Below, piece after piece: positions 1-10,721 of a stretch of 64,000 nt of DNA (position 1 is its first letter; every line of letters begins with the position of its first letter). Under the pieces are notes generated by a model. The model ran no database searches. It was not told where the DNA came from and was given only the letters and a program-made list of their open reading frames with translations. The position numbers and the translations under genes are program-made. Origin of the DNA: Liquidambar formosana (Eukaryota > Streptophyta > Magnoliopsida > Saxifragales > Altingiaceae); assembly GCA_039720395.1 (NCBI GenBank), contig CM077834.1, positions 1,240,001 through 1,304,000 on the forward strand, in the 5' to 3' direction.

Positions 1-510
1 GCATTTCCTCTGGTGCTTTCGGATATCGGAACAAGGCGGTTTTGAGTGTAAAATGATGCAGCTTCTTCACTCTACTGGTCACCAAAATATTTCCTTCTCC
101 AATGAGCTTGAAGGCGGCGGTAACCAATGAGAAGCGTCTCCAAGAGAGAGAGACAGAGAGCAGTTGATATGAAAAATGAGAAGTGGGTTTCTGATCTGAT
201 ATGTGCGTTCAACATTTGGGATGGAGATGAAATTGAAACGGGCTGGTTCTGATCTTAACAGAGCTTGTAACGCTGGATGGCGTTAAACTCATTAAACATG
301 CCCTCAAACGACGATCCTCTCAACCGTCTTGTATATGAGCCGGTGGATGCTCCCTTGAGCCGCGTCATCTTAGCACTGCGCAGCACCATGCTGTGTTTTT
401 TCACTCCAGCAGCAAATCCAAACTTCCTAATCCCAACCCTACTCTTGAAACTAAAAACTAATCCCAAACCCGGCATAAACCCACAATGAACGGAACAGGA
501 CAAGACTACA
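1..510. other. Unassigned sequence with weak coding signal at window edge
   Basis: No gene can be named here. On the minus strand, bases about 1-205 read open for over 60 codons without an ATG, including a run TAAFKLIGEGNILVTSRVKK. The composition is GC-richer than the flanks, so this may be an exon of a gene lying mostly outside the window or an old gene fragment. Two overlapping opposite open frames at 255-503 and 277-489 have no recognisable domain. A short purine run at 150-163 interrupts the region. It could also be a decayed pseudogene. Confidence 0.25.
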
Positions 511-1207
511 AGAAGAGACGGTTAATTATCATTTGAACTATTATATGTAACCTCTCCGTTTGAATTACATTTTTCCAAAGAACCCACTCTTTGCTTTGGC
601 AACCTCGCATCTAACGTTTATTGTTTGATATATCATAGATGAATGAAGCTTTGAGCAATTTATTGTTAAATTTATTTATGAGGTTTTGGTTTCACTAATG
701 TATAATTATACTTGGCCGATTGTAATTTCGAGACATGTATTTTAATTTTTCATCATTACGCACGGGTCTAACACTAGTTTGTACAATATATTCATAACCT
801 ATTAATACATGAGAGTATAATTCCAACGGAACCAAATAAGACCAATAAATTATTTTAATATTAGCAAAAGAAGTGATTTGAACAAAAGAAATTTACAAAA
901 ATAAATAAATAAATAAATAACTAAATAAAATAAAGCCAAAAGAACCAAAGCAACAAAATAAAAAAAAAGGGAAAGTGCTCAAAGGAAGACCAATGGTGGA
1001 TATTTGGCTGCATTTGGTTTGGGGGAATGAAATGGAATGAGAGTGGGAATGATAATGGAATGATAATGGACATTCCATCCCAACGTTTGGTAAGAGGTGG
1101 GAATGGAATAAAAAAGCAAAGGTAAGGCCTATTTTTAATTATTTTTACTTATTGAAAGGAGAGAATAATCATTCCTCTTGGTTTATGAAGAAATAGCTAT
1201 TCCCTTA
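511..1207. other. Non-coding AT-rich stretch with ATTCC-rich repeat
   Basis: No gene is seen. Bases 890-970 are A-rich simple sequence. From about 1008 the sequence carries 'catttggtt' and repeated 'ggaatg/cattcc' motifs, which look like the terminal parts of Tourist-like elements related to those at 1208 and 1761. Confidence 0.4.
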
Positions 1208-1757
1208 GGGGGCGTTTGGTTGGAGGGTTTCATTCCCGAGAAAAGGGAATCTTTCTACTTTCCATTGTTTAGTTCACACCATGCCCAGGAATGTTGCATT
1301 CCCACTACCTCAACATTCCTATAAAACACCCATTTTGGATTCCTTTATTTTTGGTAGGTTTCATTCTCCTTCCCTAGGAATCCACTTTACAATAATAAAA
1401 AAAATACCCACCATGCTCTTTATATTTGCACACAACAAATTTATAATCCCTTCCCGTGTCCCCTTCTCAACTTCCAAAACACGATCACCAGAGCCCAAAA
1501 GAGCAAACCCTTACTGGAGCCCAACGACGATCACCGGCAATGGAGATTGTAGTGGTCGACGGTTTAGCACTGAGTTTGAAACCTTCTTGTGCTTGGCCCT
1601 TGTTGGAGATTGGGATTGCTGAGGAAGGATGAAGAGGAAGAAGGGAGGGCAGAGCCTCTCGCAAGCAGAGGTAACTCAGTGGTGGTGGGGATTTGAGTTG
1701 AGTTGATTTGAGGTGGAAGAAGCAACTCAAATTCCCACCCGCGAACTAAATGCCCCC
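1208..1757. mobile_element. PIF/Harbinger (Tourist-like) element with TTA target duplication
   Basis: The element starts GGGGGCGTTTGGTT and ends with the near complement AACTAAATGCCCCC. Both sides carry a 3-bp TTA direct repeat (1205-1207 and 1758-1760). A G-rich terminus followed by GTTTGGT, with a TTA duplication, is the signature of PIF/Harbinger and its Tourist MITEs. No transposase is seen inside, so it is non-autonomous. The right-hand TTA is also the left flank of the next element. Confidence 0.7.
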
Positions 1758-1760
1758 TTA

Positions 1761-3030
1761 GGGTGCGTTTGGTTCACAGGTTAGAAATGTAAGTCTTCGG
1801 AATGGGGCATTACTTGGGAATGGAAATGCTTGGTATTGATACACATTCCCATGTTTGGTTCATGGTAATGGAAAGTAGGATTCCCTCTTACATTCCCATT
1901 CCCACATTTGGTTAGGTCAGTAAACTGATTCCCAAATAGAGTAAATTCCTACAATGCCCATAATCTGTACCCAATACTTACTTAGCAAATACTAGGTTGC
2001 TTGGAACAAAAATTTATTTTCTTGTGATAAATATTGCTCTTATTGTTCAAAAATTTTGATTTGTGAATGGTGATGTATGTATGAGAAGTGTTAAGTGGCT
2101 TAGTAGGTGACTCTTTGTACTTCTATTATATTAATACCACCTAAAATGCTTGTATTTTTCTGACTAAGCAAAAAAATACATATCTTTGTGATAGACTTGT
2201 ATAATTCACTGTATATGATTTGTCATTTATTTTTTCCACATTTACGTCTTTTTAATCAGTTCATTTTATCATTTATGTCCTCATTGGCAAGATTAGTTTG
2301 TTTTTTCAGTCTGCTGTTGAAGAAAAGAAATAGTTAGTGATATTTTTTCTTGATGAAGATTGGCCTGCTAGTTGTGAGGTGTGTAGTGCTTTTTCTGATT
2401 GCTAGTTACAATTTACAAGTTGGTTTATACTGTAAATCGAAATTTGAATGCTCTTTTCTTTGGCTATTCTATTTTTCTTCTCCATGAGAAGGAGCATTTT
2501 TAGTCTGCTTCTTCAAAAAAAAAAAAAAAACAGAGGAGCATTTTTAGTAACGTAGGTAATAAACTATTAATGTTGTTGTCAGAACAATGTACAATTGCAC
2601 AATTGCAAAATCCATCTGTTTAATTATTTTTGTTTTTAAAAGTAATTTACTATTCTTTGATGCCATACTAAATTCCTAAATATTTTCTTGTTTATTTTCT
2701 TCCATCTCATGTGCTGCTACAATGAATTCAATTCTTGATAGAAATATTTGTTTGATAATAATTATTTTATGCCATTTTTTGTTTATTTTTTTCTCTTATT
2801 AATTTTAGGTGAAGCATCCATAGGTTGCCCAATTCTTAGGAGGGCGGCTCTACGATTGTGTTTTCAAATACAATGAAGTTTTGGTTTATATTTTGCTCCT
2901 AACTTGCTTTATTTACATCACACTAATTGTATAATGTTTTGATCTTTGTGGAAGTTATTTTTGTAGACTTCAAAATTTACTGAAGATGGAGGACTAGTGT
3001 CCTTGTGGAAGTTATTTTATGCCATTTTAT
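1761..3030. mobile_element. Second Tourist-like element start, right end not found
   Basis: GGGTGCGTTTGGTT follows directly after the TTA that ends the preceding element, so a second PIF/Harbinger-type terminus begins here. A matching inverted end was not found, so the right boundary given is only the end of the AT-rich stretch without a gene. Internal 'cattcccatgtttggttcatgg' type motifs are mutated terminal repeats. The rest of the interval holds no coding signal. Confidence 0.4.
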
Positions 3031-3039
3031 TTTACGAAC

Positions 3040-3354
3040 AATACTTGGCCCCTTACAGTGGAGGAGCTACTCCTCCTCTCTCCCACTTATATTATGCCAC
3101 ATGTTATAGTTAATTTTAAAAAATATGGATACGTGGATACAGATACGTAGGCACGTGAATACAAATATGTAGACACATAATCATATTCATTTGGACATAT
3201 AAACATATATATATGGACACATAAATATATGTTTATAATAACATAACATAGGAATACATGTACATAATCAATTCTCATTTGTTTGTTAGACACGTGATAA
3301 AAAATGAGTGGGAGGGAGGAGCAGTTGTTCCTCCACTGTGAGGAGCCAGGTATT
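3040..3354. mobile_element. Foldback MITE, copy 1 (pair with 51249-51563)
   Basis: A ~315-bp element whose ends are complementary over roughly 35 bp: left AATACTTGGCCCCTTACAGT, right (reverse complement) AATACCTGGCTCCTCACAGT. The centre is a run of degenerate 'acata'-type words. A second copy with the same ends lies at 51249-51563. The solo LTR at 3358 was inserted at the right edge of this copy. The superfamily was not determined because no clean target duplication is visible. Confidence 0.65.
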
Positions 3355-3357
3355 ATC

Positions 3358-6044
3358 TGTCACGACCCAAATTAATTAAGCCGTGATCAATGATAATAAA
3401 ACAAGCTTTTCCTTTAATAAATCCTTTGTTAAGGCATGGATGACACGTGTTAAAATCCTCATCATTTTAAAAGAATTTCGGCATGACCCATCCGTAGATA
3501 GGACATACCATCGTGAAAACCTGTTATAAAATCCATACATAAAAATTTTCCTGTCATCCATGGTAGTGGTATCATCCTATGCATCGCATTCCACGTATAT
3601 ACAACATTTAATAATTACAATTACAACCCCAATTAATATTTACATTTACACTTTTGATTTAATTACATTGATGATTAACATAATGAAATTTCCCTTAAGA
3701 ACATCTTCTGCCCAAGATAGCCAAACCAATCCCTGGATTATCTGAAAAACATTTAAAAATAATAGGCGTAAGTCCGACGACTCAGTAGATACAATTTGAC
3801 ATAGTAAACTAAGGCAATGATATAAATAAAACCCATTATATCATTTAAAGCAAAATATACTAACCAAGTATATTACAAATACCAAAATAAGTTATAACCC
3901 ATAACTTAAAATAAATAATGCATAATACCCAATGCATGTGATTCATGTCCAATTTACATTGATTTCATTAATTACCAACCACTCCCGCAGGAGTCTTCGC
4001 GCGGAAACGGAGGATTTAAACCCAACCTCCAAGAGGACAACACAAGGGTTCCTACCTGGAACCGGAAAGTAGCCTCTGATTCAGGAACACAAGGGTTCCT
4101 ACCTGGAACCGGAAAGTACCCCAGGACCAAAGGAATGGAAAACACCGCAAAGTCCCATTGACTGCAAGTAGTCCAATTCCAATGACCCCTTTTAATGCAA
4201 TACTTTTACCCAGTATTCATTAAATCCATTTAATGCATGATTATGCCAACATGCAATGCGATAAACCATAAAATGATTTTATAACCAAAATCATCTTCAA
4301 GATATGGTATATAACCCATAATCAAATAACTTCATAATTATACCCAAAATCATAATAACCATATAAATTCTCGTAAATGATTATAACCTTGAAATCATAA
4401 TCGAAAACCTCGAATAAACAGGAAAAGTAACCGTAAAATCCCTACATCTATATTCCATAGGATTTACACAATTAGCCAAAATTATTAATAAACATAATTT
4501 CAATTTATGTTGTCAAATACCCAAAGTTTTCCTTCAAGATTTATTCCATAAATCATTGATATACATATTCAAAGCCCATAAATACCAATTACTATGATAA
4601 TATATACCATATTATCATGTCGATAGTTTAAACCTATGTAAATTGCACCTACCTCAACCAAAAGCGTGGAAAAACGTAACATTTGGTGTTGTGGGTATGA
4701 ACTCCAAGCCCTAGGATGCAAATGCAAGCTCCCAATCCAAGCCCTAGCTCCCAAATGACTTGGTTGATGTTGGTAACGGAGGTCCCAACTCCAAATCACC
4801 ACCAAAATTCCCCAATATGCATGAATAAACCCATAAGTGTAAGAATGAGACAATAACCCAAAATAAATTACAAAACCTAACTCCAAAATGTGAGAAAATA
4901 CCTCTAGAATGCAAAAGAGTGGTGAGGATGACAATCCATGCCAACACCCACGAAATCCTAGCTCAAATCACCGTGAACAAGCTCCAAGCTCCACCAAGAG
5001 GTTGGAGAATATGAATCCAACCATAACAATGCATTCCCAAGCCTCAAAGAGAGAGAAAAACCCAAATCCACCACCATACACGCGTAGATCGGGCTAAAAT
5101 ACGCTAGATTCGAGCTTGTCGGCATCGGATCGAGGTCGCCGTGCTCCGGCGAGACGCCGTCGAGCCTCTGCCCCATCTTCTCCTTCTCTCTCTTTCTCTC
5201 TCTCTCTCCAAGCCTAAAAAGACCAGATCTGGTCTAAAAATCGTGTGGGATGGGTTTTATAAGGGGTGAGGGGCATTTACGTCATTTTACGTAAAAAAAT
5301 TTGCAAAAACCGCGATGCACGATCGATCGTGGTCTGAAGGCACGATCGATCGTGAAAAACAGAACCAAAATCATGTTTCTGGGACACCCACGATCGATCG
5401 TCCCCAAGGCACGATCGATCGTCCCTTGCTGAAATTACCCAGTAACTCAGGCAATTGTGTATAAACCCACACAGTACACATCCCTGCCTTATTTTCATTA
5501 AAAACATTTAAGTAATCTTCTCCATTCAATGGAGAAGATTACTTTAAGTTGTTTAATGAAAATAAGCAAATAACCCCCCATTTGAATCCAAATAAAATAT
5601 CAAAAAAATCAAATACCCAATATATCAAAATCTCAATTTCAAGTTTTAGTACAAAATCCGTCGCCCGACAGATTTTCCTAAAACAAACATGCGTGGAACC
5701 CAATCCAAACATGCTAATAAAATCCCATAAAATCACTAATGTCTTATAATATTATAAACTCCCATTACCGCCAAAAATTATCTTTCAAAACGAAGATTTA
5801 CGAAAATTCACTTTTTCCCCCACACTTAGCCAAATTTCAGCAACTTAACCCTTAAGTTGCAAATAAGGCTAAACGCACCCGAAAGATACTCAATGCACCA
5901 ACACAAGCATCAAAATACATCCAACATCATAATATCATACACATGCATTACCCATGCATGTAATCATCTGACAAATCAAGGGATTAACTACGTTAACCCT
6001 AGATTAAACCCTTAATACCCTATTTAAAAATTACGGGTATTACA
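3358..6044 (-). mobile_element. Solo LTR, 2.7 kb, flanked by TTATC
   Basis: The segment begins TGTCACGACC and ends GGGTATTACA on the plus strand, so it has TG..CA termini. It is flanked by the same 5 bp, TTATC, at 3353-3357 and 6045-6049. Read on the minus strand it begins TGTAATACCCG, a common plant LTR start. There is no gag-pol, primer-binding site or second LTR, so this is a solo LTR left by recombination between the two LTRs of a retrotransposon, probably Ty3-type judging by its size. Open frames inside (for example 4569-4934) have no recognisable domains. Confidence 0.75.
5309..5424. repeat. Four palindromic CACGATCGATCGT(G) words inside the solo LTR
   Basis: The word ACGATCGATCGT occurs four times within about 115 bp, in two pairs separated by a spacer. 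Each word is a perfect 12-bp palindrome. The cluster lies inside the solo LTR. Confidence 0.8.
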
Positions 6045-6049
6045 TTATC

Positions 6050-6506
6050 CTTATTTTATAGCCCTTCAGGTTTTCAATATTTCTCTTTTTTATTTTATGA
6101 ATTTGGTATTTTTGGTAGATCTGAAAATGAAATGCTATAGTGGGTTTGGGTCAACCCTAAGATTTTATTTTTTTTTAGAGATTTTCTATTTTAGAGATCT
6201 AAAAATGAGTTGTTATGGATAAAAGTAGCAAAAATAATGGACAAATGTTTTTTTTTTTTGGGTAAAAAAACAAAGAAAAATTATATTATTCTGAGGGAGT
6301 TATGAATAATATAATGCAAACTCACCCAACGTCAGAAAATATGAGCACCTTAAACCTTAAGGTCTTAAATAGGTTAGTGGAGCTATGCATGCTGGGTTGG
6401 GTTTCTACTTACAATAAATTAATGAGTTTGGATTTGCTTAAATAGGTTCTTCATATAAATGGGTTGAGTTGGGTTTGGATGATATTCTAGCTAAACCTGC
6501 CCGAAC
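6050..6506. other. Non-coding AT-rich flank before the assembly gap
   Basis: No gene, repeat end or RNA is recognisable. The sequence is AT-rich with T and A homopolymers. Confidence 0.5.
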
Positions 6507-6606
6507 NNNNNNNNNNNNNNNNNNNNNNNNNNNNNNNNNNNNNNNNNNNNNNNNNNNNNNNNNNNNNNNNNNNNNNNNNNNNNNNNNNNNNNNNNNNNNN
6601 NNNNNN
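6507..6606. other. Assembly gap of exactly 100 N
   Basis: One hundred consecutive unknown bases, the conventional size for a gap of unknown length. Sequence immediately after it (6607 onward) is the start of the duplicated pseudogene A block, so the gap sits at a duplication boundary and the true distance and order across it are uncertain. Confidence 0.98.
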
Positions 6607-8330
6607 AAACCTTCACTCATTCTTTTTGTAGATACCCTCAAACTTTAAAGGGTTTTTGTGCTTTGTTTCTTATATATGTCTTATGTACTTGGGTTTAACC
6701 TTTCTCAATATATCTTTACTTCATCAAAAAAAACATATGAGAAACATACCCACGCATGACATGTATAAAAGGCCAAATCTTTGATTGCTAAAAAAAAAAA
6801 AATAGTTGTAAAGCAAAATAAAATAAAAATTCATCAGCCAACTCCCCTGGTCCATGTCCCTCTACCTATGCTAGGGTAGGTGGGATGTGGATAATCTAGG
6901 CTCTATGGTACGGTTGAAGTCCCTCCAACGGATCTGCTAGTTTGCTTCATTTATGATTATACAACCTTTGGCCCAATAATTGGCTTAAGATCACTATAAT
7001 TAATTCTGCATATTTCTATAATGGAAACACTAGGAGCGGCAATCTCAATGTTTCCGTTCCAAAATGTCATTTGGCATATTAGAGCTAATATAGTTCGGTA
7101 TGCATCTTTAACATATTGCAGCAAAAGATTGTCATGAATTGAAGGTGCATATGAACTGCGACAAATACAGATCCAAGGCCATGAAGCATGCCACTGTGGC
7201 ATATGGTATGCTTCAAATTTTTACTTCATGTATAATTTATTTTTGAGAACTATGGTTAAGAGGATAAATGGCTTGTTTATTTGATTTAATTAGTAAAATC
7301 CAAGTTGGTTGAATTTGAGTTTCTTGTAATTTTGGAACAGGTGTGACCTCGGTGGCAATAGAAGGAGCACAAAATGATCGAGTGATGGTTATTGGAGATC
7401 GCCGGTGTCGATTTCACTAACTTGACTAGGTTGATGAGAAAAATGGTTGGCTATGCGAGCATTGTAAGCGTGGAAGTGGTGAAAGGAAAAGATGAGCAAG
7501 AGGAAGAAGAAAAAGACCCAACTCCAATACAATGGTCATCATGTTATCTTCAACATCCACAATATCCCTTGTATGAAATGGTTTAGGATCCAAACCTGAC
7601 TGGCTGCTCCATCATGTGATAGAGATTTGGCAACTAATCATCTTGGCAGTAGTGCTTAACGACCAACTATGCAGGTCCTGCGGCATGACCCATTCCCTAA
7701 TGGAGCCCTGGCATTCAGGGCCGGGTAATGAAGCATTTTCCTTATCATGACCTCGATTTGTGACATTGATGTAAGGGAGGAAAAATGTTTTGGGGCCTAA
7801 CCTATGCATTGGGGTAGGAAATGTTGTATACATTTGATTTAAAATTAATTTATTGTTATTTATAATTTATAATTCTATTTATTCTATTTAATTAATGTAG
7901 GGGTAATCTACATATGATCTTTTATTTTCCTTTTTTACATTTCTTTATGGTGGTAAGTGGGTGGAGGTTACTCCCACACCACTACTTTACCACACAATTA
8001 ATATTGGAGGTTATATTTTTCATTATTTATATATGTGTTATGTATGGAGATGTAGATGTATGTTGTAGAAGACTTTGTAGATGCTGAAAATAAATCTCCA
8101 TGTTCGTTATACACTTTGAGTTCTTTCCATATTTTCTATGAATTATAATTTGATTATTTGGAACATACGAGTAATTCAAGATTCGTGGAAAGTCTCATAT
8201 GCATACAAGGCTATTCGGAGGATCCTTGCATCTTAAGAGAGAAACGTCATACAAACTCAGTGCAAGCAGAGGCGTATTTTCTCTAAGGATAGCACTTTGC
8301 AACGTACCTTGATCCATAATATATACAAGC
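6607..8330. repeat. Duplicated block carrying HIPP pseudogene A (pair with 25735-27545)
   Basis: From 'aaccttcact' at 6607 to about 8330 the sequence is closely matched by 25735-27545, including the pseudogene, its introns and more than 600 bp of downstream sequence. The first part (6835-6990) also matches the downstream flank of gene G at 41300-41450, so a minus-strand gene's 3' flank is joined here to plus-strand exon 2. Confidence 0.85.
7122..7619 (+). pseudogene. HIPP-type HMA gene, pseudogene A
   Basis: Exon 2 (7122-7205) and exon 3 (7341-7619) of a HIPP gene are present on the plus strand with their splice sites, but exon 1 is missing; the sequence before about 7060 is foreign to intron 1. 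Exon 2 has a 5-bp insertion after QKIVM that gives a stop at once, and the second metal-binding cysteine codon is TAC (CDKY instead of CDKC). Exon 3 starts as VTSVAIEGAQNDRVMVIGD, then has a 4-bp insertion, later a TAG in place of the Tyr codon of the conserved VVYDP segment, and still ends in the codons for CSIM. The lesions at both insertions, the Tyr codon and the TAG are shared with pseudogene B at 26314, so decay came before the block was duplicated. No function is expected. Confidence 0.9.
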
Positions 8331-8880
8331 TATTTCTGAACTCTATTTCTTGTAATATTATTATTGATTAAATTCATGTTGATATTTATTATATTATAAT
8401 TGATTTAAAAGAAATTCCTAACAATATTTCTAATAGGAAATACTCAGGTTGGAGTCGGACATTTCTCTGACAAGAAGGTATTTGCCATGACTAACAGGCT
8501 CTGAGCCCACAATCCAAATATAACATTTGCAAGCATTGCATGTAGCTATTAGCCTTGTTTGGACCTTAATAAGTAATTATCTAGACCCATTTTTTTGTGG
8601 GTTAATCAAAATCACTTCAACAAGATAAATAATAGAAACAATGACAGTAGATCTGTTACTGCCTTGTGACACCTACCAAGGTGGGTAGGAATTTAGGTAG
8701 GGTTAGATTTAGGGGTCAATTGCCCTTCAATCCATTGTAACAAAGGAAAAGAAAAAACTACTCCTAGATCATATGTGACTCTATAGATTGGATAATTGAA
8801 TTGTGAGGACACGTCCATAGAAATTGTCGGGTCCCATGTTTTCCCTCCTTTTTTATCTGTTAATTAATAAAGCGTGATCG
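7620..8880. other. Downstream region of pseudogene A, no further gene
   Basis: Up to about 8330 this is the duplicated flank shared with 26824-27545. From 8330 to 8880 it is single-copy in this window, AT-rich, and shows no coding sequence. Confidence 0.6.
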
Positions 8881-9146
8881 GAATTTACTAGAAATGTGTC
8901 CAGCGAATGGCATGGGTACGGAGCAGATTGTATTCTCTCATCTTGTCTGTGTTTGCATGGGAAACCCTCAAATGAAAGAACAGAGAAGAACCTTGAATCA
9001 AAAAAAAAAAGAAAAAAAAAAGAAAAGGAAAGAACAGAAAAGAACCATTTGTAGAGTTTGTGTATTTATTCCTTTCAGCTTTTGCGTTTTTCAATGGGCT
9101 GCTTCTGTTTCCCACCCCTTGTTCTCCTTCTAGGTTTTCTATTTGA

Positions 9147-9571
9147 GGAGGGCTATTGCAACCCCTCAACTTTATTAGTAAATTCCACTTCTTTTCACTT
9201 TTTAAGGTTTAATTAAAAATATAAAAATATTTTATGAAAATTAGCCGTGCTGTCAATTAGAAAACAATATTTTGAACAACTTTATGAAATAATTTTTTTT
9301 CAAAATCTATCGTTTAAGAGTACTTTTTGGTCATTTACAATTTTTATTTCAAATTTACAAAAACGAAATTATAAATGGCTAAAAAATCAACTTAAATGAT
9401 AGATTCTGGAAAAATTTTCTTCTACAAAGTTGTTCAAAATGATATTTTATAGGAGACCACATGACTAGTTTTTATATAAAAAAAAACTTATATATTTTTC
9501 ATAAAACCTGAAAATGTAAAAATAAATGAGGTTTACAAATAAAGTTTAAGGGTTGCAATAGCTCCCCTCTT
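9147..9571. mobile_element. Foldback MITE of the GGCTATTGCAACC family, with empty site
   Basis: Ends are GGAGGGCTATTGCAACC and GGTTGCAATAGCTCCCC. The 9 bp TCTATTTGA lies on both sides (9138-9146 and 9572-9580), and unit 2 at about 20930 has a single TTCTATTTGA with no insertion. Inside are two long complementary arms (reading 'gaacaacttt..aaatctatcgttt' and its complement). A 9-bp duplication points to the Mutator superfamily; no transposase is encoded. Confidence 0.8.
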
Positions 9572-9639
9572 TCTATTTGAAGGGGAGAGCCCAACCCAAC
9601 CTGCCCAACCTGAAAGCACAGCCCAATTTCAATTTTATG

Positions 9640-9985
9640 AAGAAAGTGGTTATTACAACCCTCAATGTTATTTGTATACCGCATTTATTTTAATTTTTAA
9701 GATTTTATGAAAAATATAAAAGGTTCTTATGAAAACTAGTAGCACAATCGATTAAAAAAGAAAATCATTTTAAACAACTTTGTGGTTAAAAAATCCACTT
9801 AAATGACAAATTTTGAAAAAACTTCCTTCTGCAAAGTTGTTTGAAATTATGTTTTTTAGTAAATTGCATGATTAGTTTTTAACAAAACCTTTTAAATTTT
9901 TCAAAAAACATTAAAAAAATTAAAACAAACGGGGTGTGCAAATAATATTAAAGCGTTGCAAAAACCGTTCTTTTAAAAAAATAAA
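9640..9985. mobile_element. Decayed foldback MITE relic shared with unit 2
   Basis: It has the same internal arms as the GGCTATTGCAACC family but mutated ends ('ggttattacaaccctc' and 'ttgcaaaaaccgttc'). The same relic is at about 21010-21335 in unit 2, so this insertion is older than the duplication. Confidence 0.6.
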
Positions 9986-10324
9986 ATAAAATAAAATAAA
10001 TTGAATTCAAGTTGATCATGGATTGGGTGGATTTGGGCCCACCCAAGTTCCACCTCCTAATTATTAAGATCATGCCACCTCCTCCTTCCTATCCTCTTAC
10101 ATGGGCTGAACCCGTCAAATTGACCCCATATGACAAGTGTGAGTAGTCCTACTTCTTTCTATTAATTAAATGAATTTCTTTGTGTTCTTTTTCGAGTGCC
10201 AAACACAGATAGAAATTAATATTGAATAGTGTTGGTGATACATAGTGCCTGTTTGGATCCACTTCTGGGTAGGCCAAACGCGCTTCTAGGCTGTCAAATA
10301 GGCTTTTGGATGTGTTTGGGTAAA

Positions 10325-10721
10325 GGGAACAGCTATTGCAACCCACATTCTTATAACCCACTCCTTTCCTTTTAGTTTATAAAATTTCATGAAAAATACA
10401 AAAGGTTTTTGCAAAAAATGATCGTTTAGTCCACTAGAAAACATCATTTTGAACAACTTTGCAGGAGAAAGTTTTTCCTAAATCTACCGTTTAGATAGAC
10501 TTTTTTGCAAAAAAAGAAATAAAGGCTATAAATGGCTAAAAAGTATATTTAAACGATAGATTTAGGAAAAACTTTATTCTACAAAATTGTTCAAAATGAT
10601 GTTTTCTAGTGCCCTGCATGGCCAATTTTCATAAAAATCTTCTATATTTTGCATAAAATCTTAAAAACTTAAAAGATGGGGGGTGGGGTGGTAAGAATGG
10701 GGGGTTGCAATAGCCGTTCCC
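10325..10721. mobile_element. Foldback MITE with perfect 9-bp duplication TTGGGTAAA
   Basis: The best-preserved member of the family. It begins GGGAACAGCTATTGCAACCC and ends GGGGTTGCAATAGCCGTTCCC less one base, with TTGGGTAAA repeated exactly at 10316-10324 and 10722-10730. The two halves pair almost throughout, giving a long hairpin. It sits inside the Harbinger-like element and is therefore younger than it. The 9-bp duplication is typical of Mutator-like elements. Confidence 0.85.

Noticed and set aside
4569..4934. 121-codon frame in the solo LTR
   Set aside because: No gag, protease, RT or integrase motif; other frames in the LTR are similar in length.
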